Part shown: piece after piece, positions 53,001 through 62,118 of the stretch | Numbering within the stretch: the stretch's first letter is position 1 | Layout: each line of letters opens with the position of its first letter | From: JBGMEA01 sp963674555 | GTDB lineage: Bacteria; Bacillota; Clostridia; Eubacteriales; Anaerofustaceae | Assembly (NCBI GenBank): GCA_963674555.1 | Contig: OY771429.1 | Coordinates: forward strand, 558,001 to 622,000 | Length of the DNA: 64,000 nucleotides | Direction: 5' to 3' | Notes under the pieces: model-generated | What the model was told of the DNA's origin: nothing | The model's database searches: none | Seen by the model: the letters and a program-made list of their open reading frames with translations, nothing else | Program-made: the position numbers and the translations under genes

Positions 53001-54755
53001 TTATTTCCCGTTATTTTTTACATACATCAATATCGGTAAGATCATCGGTCTTCTTTTGGTTTGATCATATAAGAATTTTTCCAAAACATTTTTTATATCG
53101 TTTTTGATCGCGTTATAATCATAGAAATTCTCCGTATGATTATTGATCGCTTTCGTACATATCAGTTTTGCTTCGTTTAAAAGATCTTCACTTTCTCGCA
53201 TATAAACGAACCCTCTTGATACGATATCCGGACCGCTTACCAATCCATTTTGATTTAATGTCGCAACGATCGTAAACAAGCCGTCTTCACTTAATTTCTT
53301 TCTGTCTTTCAATACGATGTTACCGACATCTCCTATACCCAAACCATCGATCAATGTGATTCCGGCTTCTACCGAACCTGAAACTTTTGATTCTTTGCCG
53401 TTTATTTCCAGTACATTTCCGTTCTCCATAACAAAAATGTTCTCATCTGCTATTCCCATCATCCTGGCAATTTCCGCATGTTTGTGCAACATCTTATATT
53501 CGCCATGACAAGGCATGAAATGTGTAGGTTTGATCAAAGCTTGTATTATTTTTAATTCTTCTTGGCACGCATGTCCCGAAACATGCACATCGCTTGCGCC
53601 TTGATAAACAACATCAGCACCTAGTTTCATAAGATCGCTTATAACATTTGCTACTGTCTTTTCATTTCCGGGGATCGGCGATGCGGAAATAATTACAAAA
53701 TCGTCTTTCGTTATACGCAGTTGTCTGTGTTCTCCGGAAGCCATTCGCGCTAATGCACTCATAGGCTCACCTTGAGAACCGGTCGTAAGCAATACAACTT
53801 GCTCAGGTGGATATTTATCGACATCTTTAAGATCGATAACGATATTATTTTTATATTTGAGATATTTCAACTCTTTCGCGACTGAAACTACATTCGTCAT
53901 GCTCCTGCCGCTGATAGCTACTTTTCTTCGATACATTTTAGCAACGTCAAAAATTTGTTGCACACGATGTATATTGGTTGAGAAGGATGCTACTACGATC
54001 CTTTTCTTGACACCTGAGAACAAACTTTCAAAAGCTTTTCCTACGGTTGACTCGGACGGAGTATAACCGGATTTTTCAGCGTTTGTACTGTCCGAGATCA
54101 ATAGATCGACCCCTTCTTTTCCGATCTGTGCCATTCTGCCTAAATCAATTTGTTGGTTGTCAACAGGGGTTAAGTCGATTTTAAAGTCTCCGGTGTGGAA
54201 TATTTTCCCACCTTTACATTTAACATACAAAGCACTGCTGTCAGCGATCGAATGATTTGTCGTAACAAATTCAACACTGAATCCTTTTACTTTGATGACA
54301 GATTTGTATTTTACGATATGAAGATCGGCCTTCTTCGTAAGTCCGTGTTCAGCCAACTTGTTTGCAAGAAGTCCCATTGTCAGTTTGGTACCATAAATCG
54401 GTACCGTCCCGTATTTCTTCATAAAATAAGGTATAGCTCCAATATGGTCTTCATGCCCGTGCGTAATAAAAATACCTCTGATTTTATCCGCTTTATCATC
54501 TAAATAACTGAATTCAGGAATAACCAGATCGATACCGAACATATCGCCATCGGGAAACTTTATACCGCAATCGATAATAATGATATCATCTTCACATTCT
54601 ATAATCGTGAAATTCTTACCGATCTCGCCAAGTCCACCTAAAGGGATGACTTTGAAACCAACATTCTCTGAGTTGTTTTTTCGAGATTGTCCGTTATGAT
54701 TGTTTCTTGTGTGCCTATTGTTGTTGTCTTTATTGTTATTATTTTGTCCTTGCAT
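53001..54755 (-). CDS. rnjA: Ribonuclease J with an Asn/His-rich N-terminal extension
   Basis: 584 residues. RNase J is a 5'-3' exonuclease and endonuclease of the metallo-beta-lactamase/beta-CASP fold, central in Gram-positive RNA decay. Zinc motif H-G-H-E-D-H (99-104), further ligands at H-T-G-D-F-K (about 191-196) and H-V-S-G-H (about 393-397), and C-terminal domain with I-V-S-R-G-F. The first 30 residues are low-complexity, rich in Asn with Arg and His (N-N-N-K-D-N-N-N-R-H), before the normal start F-K-V-I-P-L-G-G-L-G-E. Clear ribosome site? None strong; the start overlaps closely with the preceding gene (two bases apart). Confidence 0.95.
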   Translation of the reverse strand: MQGQNNNNKDNNNRHTRNNHNGQSRKNNSENVGFKVIPLGGLGEIGKNFTIIECEDDIIIIDCGIKFPDGDMFGIDLVIPEFSYLDDKADKIRGIFITHGHEDHIGAIPYFMKKYGTVPIYGTKLTMGLLANKLAEHGLTKKADLHIVKYKSVIKVKGFSVEFVTTNHSIADSSALYVKCKGGKIFHTGDFKIDLTPVDNQQIDLGRMAQIGKEGVDLLISDSTNAEKSGYTPSESTVGKAFESLFSGVKKRIVVASFSTNIHRVQQIFDVAKMYRRKVAISGRSMTNVVSVAKELKYLKYKNNIVIDLKDVDKYPPEQVVLLTTGSQGEPMSALARMASGEHRQLRITKDDFVIISASPIPGNEKTVANVISDLMKLGADVVYQGASDVHVSGHACQEELKIIQALIKPTHFMPCHGEYKMLHKHAEIARMMGIADENIFVMENGNVLEINGKESKVSGSVEAGITLIDGLGIGDVGNIVLKDRKKLSEDGLFTIVATLNQNGLVSGPDIVSRGFVYMRESEDLLNEAKLICTKAINNHTENFYDYNAIKNDIKNVLEKFLYDQTKRRPMILPILMYVKNNGK

Positions 54756-54757
54756 TT

Positions 54758-55000
54758 TTACTCCACTATATTCTTCAGATAAAATTCATTCACTCGATTG
54801 AATTCATCTTCATCCTCTACTTCATTCAATACCAATTCATTATTTTCGTCTTCGTCGATCCGAAACAATAAAGCATCATCGCTATCTTCATTCTCACAAA
54901 GAACCAAATATACTTTATCTTCGAAATTGAATTGATCATCAATAATAAATTCAACTTCTTGACCATTTTCATCGATCAACAAAATTTTATTATCTTCCAT
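54758..55000 (-). CDS. DUF1292 family acidic protein (YrzB-like)
   Basis: 80 residues, very acidic (about one third Asp and Glu). DUF1292 pattern: I-x-L-x-D-E-N-G-x-E-V-E-F (6-18), V-Y-L-V-L (about 30-34), and L-F-R-I-D-E-D-E. Function unknown, but the order alaS-ireB-ruvX-DUF1292 is a classic Bacillota cluster. AGGAG lies shortly before the ATG. rnjA follows two bases after its stop. Confidence 0.88.
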   Translation of the reverse strand: MEDNKILLIDENGQEVEFIIDDQFNFEDKVYLVLCENEDSDDALLFRIDEDENNELVLNEVEDEDEFNRVNEFYLKNIVE

Positions 55001-55028
55001 ACATATTATTCTCCTTAAAATTATCTTT

Positions 55029-55454
55029 TTATTTTATACTTTGACTGTCAAGATAGCTTTGCAAAATTATTTGTGCCGCCATTCTGTCAATAGCTTTTTT
55101 CTTTTTCTTCCAATGCACATTATCGGCATCCAATGCACGCTCCGCTTCTTTCGTGGAAAACCGTTCATCCCACAAAATCGTTTCACACGGTACGGCTTCC
55201 GCGATCTTTTCGTATTGTTCGCGGATGGCTTTTGCTTTTGCTCCCTCACTGCCGTCCAGATTCAAAGGGTAGCCGATAATAAGCTTTATTGCTTGATGTT
55301 TTTCAATCAAATCTTTTATTGCAGCGATATCAGACTGTTCACCTTGCGACTGGATCGTATCCAGTCCTTGCGCAGTATAACCCAATAAATCACTCATCGC
55401 GACACCGATACGCCGTGATCCCAGATCAAGGCACAATATCCTACCTTCTAACAA
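55029..55454 (-). CDS. ruvX: Putative pre-16S rRNA/Holliday-junction nuclease RuvX (YqgF)
   Basis: 141 residues. RuvX/YqgF proteins have an RNase H fold and are implicated in pre-16S rRNA 5' maturation. Catalytic Asp D10 in C-L-D-L-G-S-R-R-I-G-V-A (8-19); G-Y-P-L-N-L-D-G-S-E-G (about 60-70); E-R-F-S-T (about 97-101). The start is TTG at 55454, with AAAGGAG five bases before it; there is no ATG in the region. Cluster partner of ireB and DUF1292. Confidence 0.92.
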   Translation of the reverse strand: MLEGRILCLDLGSRRIGVAMSDLLGYTAQGLDTIQSQGEQSDIAAIKDLIEKHQAIKLIIGYPLNLDGSEGAKAKAIREQYEKIAEAVPCETILWDERFSTKEAERALDADNVHWKKKKKAIDRMAAQIILQSYLDSQSIK

Positions 55455-55870
55455 TGAAACTCCTTTCGGTTTTTAATTAAATAAATCAACTCAAAACATG
55501 ACGTGAAAAAATCCGATAAACACACAAAGGCAAAACCTATTATTAAAACAGATATTATCCCGGAAAATCTTGATAAGTGAACTGTGAATAGCCTCTACAG
55601 ACTAATCTGCGTACCAAAAAAACGATCGATCAGTTCAAATACAGAATATAAAACATCCTGAAAACACATCGCTTTTACCAATGCTTCGATATTTTTATTC
55701 AATTAAAAAACGTTCATATATACCAATAAAGACACATGAAATAATCCATGCGAAATTATATGAGGTTCATTATTCATTCTCTGCAAAGATACCATGATCA
55801 GGTTCACGCTCGGTATGCGATCACACGTATCCCGTTACGCAGATATATTTGGATTTATTCAAAAAACTGC
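55455..55870. other. 416-bp stretch without a recognisable gene, between ireB and ruvX
   Basis: In most Bacillota ruvX follows ireB closely. Here I see no convincing gene. On the minus strand there is a thi-box-like element (about 55770-55842) and one frame of about 85 codons (55702 to 55450) broken by a single TAG at 55597-55595, with a hydrophobic segment after the stop. I do not recognise the latter, and it has no Shine-Dalgarno. Confidence 0.5.
55770..55842 (-). promoter_or_regulatory. Degenerate thi-box (TPP riboswitch) like element
   Basis: On the minus strand: ACGGG, then GTGTGATCGC, ATACC, GAGCG, TGAACCTGATC (55806-55796), TGGTATC, and GCAGAGAATG. TPP riboswitches have CTGAGAT, ATACCC, GAACCTGATC, TGGATAATACCA and GCGTAGGGAA in this order. 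The core 11 bases are exact, but the last parts are imperfect, so it could be a decayed or atypical aptamer, or chance. No thiamine gene follows directly. Confidence 0.35.
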
Positions 55871-56128
55871 TTAGTCGTTATGAATCAAATAGTATGATAC
55901 GATTTCTTCCAAGAGGTCGTCTCTGTCGAGTTTGCTAATCTGAGTACGCGCTTCTTTATAAGATGTAACATAAGTAGGGTCCCCACTTAAAATATATCCC
56001 ACGATTTGATTCACGGGATTATACCCCTTTTCTTCAAGCGCACTTTTAACGCTGCTCATCGTATTTTTCACAAGCAAGCTTTTTTCTGTTTCAAGATCAA
56101 ATTTTTGTGTATCTTGTGAATTTTCCAT
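55871..56128 (-). CDS. IreB family regulatory phosphoprotein (UPF0297)
   Basis: 85 residues. In Enterococcus IreB is phosphorylated by the kinase IreK and lowers cephalosporin resistance. Family pattern: F-D-L-E-T-E-K (10-16), V-K-S-A-L-E-E-K-G-Y-N-P-V-N-Q-I-V-G-Y-I-L-S-G-D-P-T-Y-V-T (27-55, broken here for length), and the C-terminal D-R-D-D-L-L-E-E-I-V. It follows alaS by 150 bases, as in the conserved cluster. Confidence 0.92.
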   Translation of the reverse strand: MENSQDTQKFDLETEKSLLVKNTMSSVKSALEEKGYNPVNQIVGYILSGDPTYVTSYKEARTQISKLDRDDLLEEIVSYYLIHND

Positions 56129-56278
56129 GATATGCCTCCCCTAAAATACATTACATTGAAATGTATCAACGGATTACCGTGTTTATAGTGTACATGAATT
56201 AAAATACAGTTACAAGAGAAATCGTTTTAAAAACGGAAAATCTTGAATATACATTATACAATTGATATTTGTATAATA

Positions 56279-58912
56279 CTATAGAATTTCCTCCAATATT
56301 TGCTTGGCGATCTCTATCGATGATTTAGCTTGTTGGATATCTTTAAGACCTGCTTGTGCCATATCGGGTCTTCCGCCTCCGCGAATACCTATTTTATCTG
56401 CCATTTTTTTGATTAAATCATTACTGCTGAATCCATTTGTAACGATATCTTTGGTAGCACTGATGATAAGAGATCCTTTCTCATCAGAAAATGATGATAA
56501 AACAACAATGCCACTTCCGATCGTTTCACGAAGCTCGTCAGATAATGTTCTTAAGCTATTCATATCGTTATTATCGATATATTGAATGATAGTCTCAATG
56601 CCATTGATATTCAGTTTCGACGATACTAAATCTCCTGCAACATTTGCGCTGATCTGTTGTTTTATTTCACTTAATTCCTTATTTTGATTTGAAATCGTCT
56701 GAGTCATATCCGACAATTTTTGTGTAAGTAATTTCGGTGTTGTCCTCGCAACATCTGCAGCTTCGTTGAGTAATCGTTGCATGCTTGTGACTTCCTGATA
56801 AGCTTGTCGGCCTGTAACCGCTTCTATTCTTCTGACGCCTGCTGCAACACTGCTTTCGCTTATGATCTTAAACAGACCGATATTGCTTATATTTTCCAAA
56901 TGGCATCCTCCGCAAAGTTCCATTGAAAAATCTCCGATTTTCACCACACGCACTTCTTTTGTATATTTTTCACCGAAAAGTGCTGTTGCACCCATATCTT
57001 TTGCTTCATCGATATCCGCATAGAAATAAACGACATCCGTGCCTTTTAATATCTCTTCGTTGACCATGGCTTCGGCCTGTGCCAACTGTGCATCCGTTAC
57101 TTTTTCAAAATGAGAAAAGTCGAATCTAAGTTTTTCTGATGTTACTTCACTACCCGCTTGATTAACATGGTTGCCTAAAACCGATTTTAGTGCCTTGTGT
57201 AATAAATGCGTTGCTGTATGATTTCTTTGAACATCCATCCTGTGTGTTTCATCGACATACAAATCGACTAGGTCACCAACAGAAAGTTGCCCTTCGGTTA
57301 CCAGCAGATCGTGTATAAATTTATCTCCGCTTTTGGTAACATCGGTTACCTTTGCTTTGAAATGTTCATTTTCCGTTGTTCCGATGTCTCCGACTTGCCC
57401 ACCGCTTTGTGCATAGAAAGGCGTTTGTGCGCAGATCATGATACAAGTATCTCCGACCTTTACGGTATCGACTGATTCGTTATCTTTGATCAAACAAACG
57501 ACTTCGGAACGATCGCTGAGTTGATCATAACCCGTAAAGATCGTTGTTTCGAGTTGCGAAACGATCTGTGTCAAATCATCTTTCCAACCGGCAGCACTTT
57601 TTTTACGATGCGCTTCAGCGGACATTTGTTTTTGTTTTTCCATAGCCGTGTTGAACCCTTCAACATCTACGCTCAAGTTTTCTTCTTCGGCTATTTCAAT
57701 CGTAAGTTCAAGTGGGAATCCGTATGTATCATACAGTTTAAATGCATCATCACCTGAAATATGTTCTGACTTTTCTTTTTTGGTTTGCGTAATGATTTGC
57801 TTTATCAGATCAGATCCTTGCGCGATCGTTGTATTGAAATTGATCTCTTCGATCTCGATTGTTTTTAAAATACTATCCTTGTTTTTATCCAGAGACGCAT
57901 ACGCATCTTTAGAAGTTTCAATCACTTTTTTTGCTACATCTACCATGAACAAATCATCGATACCCAGCAATTTTCCGTGACGCACCGCACGTCTAAGCAA
58001 ACGTCGCAAAACATATCCTCGTCCTTCATTCGACGGAATGATCCCGTCAGATAACATAAAAACAACGCTGCGTATATGATCGGTGATCACGCGTATCGAA
58101 ATATCTTTTTTTGCATCTTTTTGATAAGTCACATTTGCTAATGAGCAGATATAATTCAAAACGTATTTTACGGTATCAACTTCAAACAGATTATCTGCAT
58201 CCTGCACAGCTGCCGCAAGGCGTTCCAAGCCCATACCCGTATCTATATTCGGATGTTTGAGAAGATTATAATTTCCATCTTCGTCTTTATCGTATTGTGT
58301 GAATACCAAATTCCATACTTCTACATATCGGTCACAATCGCAACCGACGTAACAACCATCTTCTCCGCAACCGAATTTCTCTCCGCGGTCAACGTAGATC
58401 TCAGAACATGGACCGCACGGTCCCAAACCGATCTCCCAAAAATTATCTTCTTTACCCATACGTACGATCTTTTCTTTCGGTACGCCGATCTGATTTTCCC
58501 AAATAGAAAATGCTTCATCATCTTCTTCATATACTGTTACATAAAGAACATCTTCACTGAATCCAACGACTTCAGTTAAAAACTCCCATGCCCACGCTAT
58601 TGCTTCTTCTTTGAAATAATCGCCAAAAGAAAAGTTGCCTAACATCTCAAAAAAAGTACCGTGTCGCGCGGTCTTACCTACATTCTCGATATCGGGAGTC
58701 CTGATACATTTTTGACAAGTCGTAACACGCTTTTGCGGTGGTGTTTCTTGTCCGGTAAAATATGGTTTTAAAGGTGCCATTCCTGAATTTATCAATAATA
58801 AACTTTTATCGTTATATGGGATCAGTGAAAAGCTATCAAGCCTTAAATGTCCTTTACTTTCAAAAAACGATAAAAACATTTCTCGTAGTTCGTTTAAGCC
58901 GTATTCTTTCAT
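56279..58912 (-). CDS. alaS: Alanyl-tRNA synthetase
   Basis: 877 residues, full length. Class II aminoacylation core (about 1-240; L-R-E-M-F-L-S-F-F-E-S-K-G-H, then P-L-K-P-Y-F-T-G), tRNA-recognition domain, editing domain with zinc ligands H-x-x-x-H in N-H-T-A-T-H-L-L-H (about 564-572) and C-G-G-C-H (about 663-667), and C-terminal oligomerisation region with glycine-rich G-G-G-R-P-D-M-A-Q-A-G. GGAGG before the ATG. I looked for a T-box in the 166 bases upstream and saw none. Confidence 0.97.
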   Translation of the reverse strand: MKEYGLNELREMFLSFFESKGHLRLDSFSLIPYNDKSLLLINSGMAPLKPYFTGQETPPQKRVTTCQKCIRTPDIENVGKTARHGTFFEMLGNFSFGDYFKEEAIAWAWEFLTEVVGFSEDVLYVTVYEEDDEAFSIWENQIGVPKEKIVRMGKEDNFWEIGLGPCGPCSEIYVDRGEKFGCGEDGCYVGCDCDRYVEVWNLVFTQYDKDEDGNYNLLKHPNIDTGMGLERLAAAVQDADNLFEVDTVKYVLNYICSLANVTYQKDAKKDISIRVITDHIRSVVFMLSDGIIPSNEGRGYVLRRLLRRAVRHGKLLGIDDLFMVDVAKKVIETSKDAYASLDKNKDSILKTIEIEEINFNTTIAQGSDLIKQIITQTKKEKSEHISGDDAFKLYDTYGFPLELTIEIAEEENLSVDVEGFNTAMEKQKQMSAEAHRKKSAAGWKDDLTQIVSQLETTIFTGYDQLSDRSEVVCLIKDNESVDTVKVGDTCIMICAQTPFYAQSGGQVGDIGTTENEHFKAKVTDVTKSGDKFIHDLLVTEGQLSVGDLVDLYVDETHRMDVQRNHTATHLLHKALKSVLGNHVNQAGSEVTSEKLRFDFSHFEKVTDAQLAQAEAMVNEEILKGTDVVYFYADIDEAKDMGATALFGEKYTKEVRVVKIGDFSMELCGGCHLENISNIGLFKIISESSVAAGVRRIEAVTGRQAYQEVTSMQRLLNEAADVARTTPKLLTQKLSDMTQTISNQNKELSEIKQQISANVAGDLVSSKLNINGIETIIQYIDNNDMNSLRTLSDELRETIGSGIVVLSSFSDEKGSLIISATKDIVTNGFSSNDLIKKMADKIGIRGGGRPDMAQAGLKDIQQAKSSIEIAKQILEEIL

Positions 58913-59035
58913 GCTTCCTCCGTGATTTTTTATTTATATCATGTCAAACAGACAAATAATCGCAATAATATATTATATAACATTTCTATCGGTATGTCTA
59001 TTTTTTTAACAAGCAAATCATCATCGTATATTCGA

Positions 59036-59068
59036 ATTAAAAAACAGCCAACGTAAAGTCGGCTGTTT
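59036..59068 (-). terminator. Terminator of folC
   Basis: On the minus strand AAACAGCCGAC pairs with GTTGGCTGTTT around a 5-base loop (59042-59068), followed by a T-run (59041-59036). Ten bases beyond the folC stop. Confidence 0.8.
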
Positions 59069-59078
59069 ACTGTTTATC

Positions 59079-60401
59079 TTAATTTTTTGATTGATTGATC
59101 AATTTTGTTAATTCCGTACGAGCTGAGCCTATCATATAAAGTGAACCAGTAAATGCATAGATCTCATCTGTTTTATTCATATCTACGTGGTCTTTGATCT
59201 CACCGATCGATTGCAAAGCATGCGAAGGCATATCCGGAAAATTCTCATGAATAAATGCTGTCATTTCCTCTGCAGGTACAGCGCGAGGATCGCTTGGTGT
59301 CAGTGTGAAGAACTCTTTAGCGATGGTTGTCAATAAATTGACTGATTCATCGACTTGTTTATCATTCAACATACCGTAGAATAAAATGACTTTTTTATCC
59401 GGGAAATATCGTTTAATATTATTCACAAACGATGTGATCCCTTCGATATTGTGTCCTCCGTCGATCACGATGATCGGATCTCGGTGCATGATTTCAAATC
59501 TACCAGTAAATCTGACTGTTTCTAAGCCTTTCAATACAGCTTCTGTCGTAATATTCCAACCTTTATCTTTTAAAATCTCCAACACCGTAAGTGCATTCAA
59601 AGCATTGTAAACTTGATAATCGCCGATCATGGGCAACACAAATTCATCAATCCCTAAATTAGAATCTTGTTTTAAATATTTGATCTTAAGTCCGTCGATG
59701 CTGGTATCAAGTAATTTGATATCATCGGGATCATTTACATAAACACGAGCATGTCTTTCTTCGGCATTTCTTTTAATCTCGTCGATAACTTCTTTATCGT
59801 TGAGCGCATAAATACTGACATCATTATTCTCTTTGATGATACCTGCTTTTTCATAAGCGATCTCTTTTAAAGTATTCCCAAGATAAGCCATATGATCAAA
59901 ACTGATACTGGTGATCACTGCGACTTCAGCCGATGAGATCACGTTCGTCGCATCAAGTCTTCCGCCCAATCCGACCTCAAGCACTATGATATCTACTTGT
60001 TGTTTTTTATAATATACCATTGCGATGGCCGTAACGACTTCGAATTCCGTCGGATGTTGATGCCCTTCGGCTACCATTCTATCGCACGCTTCTTTTACGA
60101 TCATCGTAGCGTCCACTAAATCATCATCCGGTATTTCAACATTGTCGATCTGAATTCGTTCACCGAAACGTTCTAAATACGGCGATATATAAAGTCCTGT
60201 TTTATAGCCGCAGTTTTTCAACACACTTGCCAACATAGCGGAAGTAGACCCCTTACCGTTCGTTCCTGCAAGATGGATAAACTTCAAATCATCTTGCGGG
60301 TTACCCAAATATTCGAGTAATAACGTAATGTTATCCAATCCGAGTATCATACCGAATTTGTAACCGCTGTGGATAAAGTCCATTGCTTCTTGATAGTTCA
60401 T
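59079..60401 (-). CDS. folC: Folylpolyglutamate synthase / dihydrofolate synthase
   Basis: 440 residues. FolC adds glutamate to (tetrahydro)folates and often to dihydropteroate. P-loop G-T-N-G-K-G-S-T (46-53), L-G-G-R-L-D-A-T-N-V (about 146-155), second Mur-ligase-like motif F-D-H-M-A-Y-L-G (about 169-176), and the C-terminal domain with I-D-G-G-H-N-I-E-G (about 314-322). Downstream of nothing else on its strand; divergent from the DUF1638 gene. Confidence 0.94.
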   Translation of the reverse strand: MNYQEAMDFIHSGYKFGMILGLDNITLLLEYLGNPQDDLKFIHLAGTNGKGSTSAMLASVLKNCGYKTGLYISPYLERFGERIQIDNVEIPDDDLVDATMIVKEACDRMVAEGHQHPTEFEVVTAIAMVYYKKQQVDIIVLEVGLGGRLDATNVISSAEVAVITSISFDHMAYLGNTLKEIAYEKAGIIKENNDVSIYALNDKEVIDEIKRNAEERHARVYVNDPDDIKLLDTSIDGLKIKYLKQDSNLGIDEFVLPMIGDYQVYNALNALTVLEILKDKGWNITTEAVLKGLETVRFTGRFEIMHRDPIIVIDGGHNIEGITSFVNNIKRYFPDKKVILFYGMLNDKQVDESVNLLTTIAKEFFTLTPSDPRAVPAEEMTAFIHENFPDMPSHALQSIGEIKDHVDMNKTDEIYAFTGSLYMIGSARTELTKLINQSKN

Positions 60402-60549
60402 ATACTTTCTCTTTTCATATAAAATTTCATATATTATTTTGATATTTTATACCTGATTCTTAAATCGTATTCATTATATCATAATTTGTTTTTGAATCAA
60501 GAAAATTGTTTTATATTATAAACGTTCGCCATTTATTTATTGCATACGG

Positions 60550-60578
60550 TTGCTAATCATTGTAAAAGAAATTATAAT
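60550..60578 (+). promoter_or_regulatory. Promoter of the DUF1638-nfnA-nfnB operon
   Basis: TTGCTA (60550-60555), 17-bp spacer, perfect TATAAT (60573-60578), 33 bp before the TTG start at 60612. Confidence 0.65.
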
Positions 60579-60611
60579 TGATATACATTTAACAAAACAC
60601 AGAGGGTTCAT

Positions 60612-61283
60612 TTGAAACGTGCACTGATCGGTTGTAAGATCATACAAAAAGAATTAGATGAAGCAATACAGAAGACAAATGCTGTGCTTGATACATTTTG
60701 GCTGGACGAAGATTATCATAATCATCCCGAGAAACTACATGACGAATTGCAGAGAAATATCGATCTATTAAGTGATTATGATGAAATACTATTGAGTTTC
60801 GGACTATGCGGGAATGCTTTGATAGGTATCAATGCCACGCATTGTGATATCTATTATCCGAAAATCGATGATTGCATCTGCGGCTTTCTGTCAAATCATG
60901 ATACTTTGAACACACTTCGAAAAGATTCTGTATTTGTTAGTCGCGGATGGTTGACAACAAAAAACAGTTTTACAAATGAATTCAAACACGCAAGTGCTCG
61001 ATACGGAGATGAGCGCGCAGAAACCATTTATAAAAAACTTTACGCAAACTATAAAAATATCGTCTATATGAAAACAGAACAAAATATCCCTAAAGACCTT
61101 ATGGATAAAGCGAAAGATATGGCGACCCGGTTAGATCTGTCATTAAAAATAGAACCCGCGGATTATGAAGTTTATATTAAACTTTTAAGCGAACAAGATC
61201 ATCCTTTGATACAGAAATTACCAAAGGGCAGTACGATCACCTATAAAGATTTTTCCGGCGACAAGGAGTATTCCGATGTATAG
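60612..61283 (+). CDS. DUF1638 family protein coupled to nfnAB
   Basis: 223 residues from TTG at 60612 with AGAGGG five bases before; no ATG is available nearby. DUF1638 is recognisable by L-S-F-G-L-C-G-N-A-L (about 60-69), D-D-C-I-C-G-F (about 86-92), and S-R-G-W-L-T-T (about 108-114), plus an N-terminal G-C-K-I-I-Q-K-E-L. Four conserved-type Cys (in C-K, L-C-G, D-C-I-C) could bind a metal or cofactor. In other organisms the family is often near corrinoid/methyltransferase genes; function unproven. It overlaps the nfnA start by eight bases, so it is translated with nfnAB. No corrinoid gene is in the window. Confidence 0.82.
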   Translation: MKRALIGCKIIQKELDEAIQKTNAVLDTFWLDEDYHNHPEKLHDELQRNIDLLSDYDEILLSFGLCGNALIGINATHCDIYYPKIDDCICGFLSNHDTLNTLRKDSVFVSRGWLTTKNSFTNEFKHASARYGDERAETIYKKLYANYKNIVYMKTEQNIPKDLMDKAKDMATRLDLSLKIEPADYEVYIKLLSEQDHPLIQKLPKGSTITYKDFSGDKEYSDV

Positions 61284-62118
61284 AATTGAACAGAAAAAAA
61301 TGCTAAACGAAAATGTTACATTAATGAAAGTAAAAGCCCCACTTATCGCAAATAAGGCGAAACCCGGACAGTTTATTGTTTTCCGTCTGGATGAAAAAGG
61401 TGAACGCGTACCTTTAACGATATCCGATATCAACAAAGAAAAAGGCACTGTTACCATCATATTTCAAATCGTAGGGCAATCTACTTATATGTTAAATCAA
61501 CTCAACGAAGGAGATGCTATCCTTGATTTTCTGGGACCTCTCGGTCTGCCGACACCGTTGCGTGATTTCAGGAATGTTTGCTTGATCGGTGGCGGTGTCG
61601 GAAGTGCTATTATTTATCCTCAAGCTAAAGAATTGCATGAGAAAAACAGTCACGTTGATGTTATTTTAGGTTTCCGAGGCGAAGAACACGTAATATTGGA
61701 AGAAGAGATGGGTGAGGTTTCCGATCGTCTTTTTATAACCACAGATGACGGTACGTACGGAATAAAAGGTCTTGTGACGGATCAATTGCAAAAACTGTTG
61801 GATGAAGGCGCTACTTACGATGCAGTGATAGCGATCGGACCCGTGCCGATGATGAAATACGTCAGTTTATTGACGAAACGATATGACATACCGACGATCG
61901 TTAGCTTAAATTCCATTATGGTCGATGGGACCGGCATGTGTGGCTCATGCAGAGTGACCGTCGATGGTGAAACAAAATTTGCTTGCGTAGACGGACCTGA
62001 TTTTGACGGGCATCTGGTTGATTTCGATTCTCTGGAAAAAAGAAATAATATTTACCATGATATCGAAGAAGAAAAATATCATGAATGTCGATTATTGGGA
62101 GGGCTTAGAAGTGAATAA
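61276..62118 (+). CDS. nfnA: NADH-dependent ferredoxin:NADP+ oxidoreductase, subunit A
   Basis: 280 residues. NfnA is the small subunit of the bifurcating Nfn enzyme; it binds FAD and NAD(H) and a [2Fe-2S] cluster. Ferredoxin-reductase fold: R-V-P-L-T-I-S-D (44-51), G-G-G-V-G-S-A (105-111), and the cluster site G-T-G-M-C-G-S-C (218-225) with C237; in the family three Cys and one Asp bind the cluster. The last codons overlap nfnB by eight bases. Also related to dihydroorotate dehydrogenase electron-transfer subunits, but the nfnB context decides. Confidence 0.93.
   Translation: MYRIEQKKMLNENVTLMKVKAPLIANKAKPGQFIVFRLDEKGERVPLTISDINKEKGTVTIIFQIVGQSTYMLNQLNEGDAILDFLGPLGLPTPLRDFRNVCLIGGGVGSAIIYPQAKELHEKNSHVDVILGFRGEEHVILEEEMGEVSDRLFITTDDGTYGIKGLVTDQLQKLLDEGATYDAVIAIGPVPMMKYVSLLTKRYDIPTIVSLNSIMVDGTGMCGSCRVTVDGETKFACVDGPDFDGHLVDFDSLEKRNNIYHDIEEEKYHECRLLGGLRSE

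Noticed and set aside
55450..55702. Possible small gene between ireB and ruvX on the minus strand
   Set aside because: It has no start with a ribosome site, is broken by TAG at 55597-55595, and matches no family I know. Kept only as a possible relic.
58913..59035. T-box leader for alaS
   Set aside because: No AGGGTGGTACCGCG-like element or suitable antiterminator is visible; same for glyS, which follows recO directly.
62003..62110. Upstream extension of nfnB to 62003
   Set aside because: It lies inside nfnA in another frame and lacks a ribosome site; GTG at 62111 has GGGAGGG and the fitting 8-base overlap.
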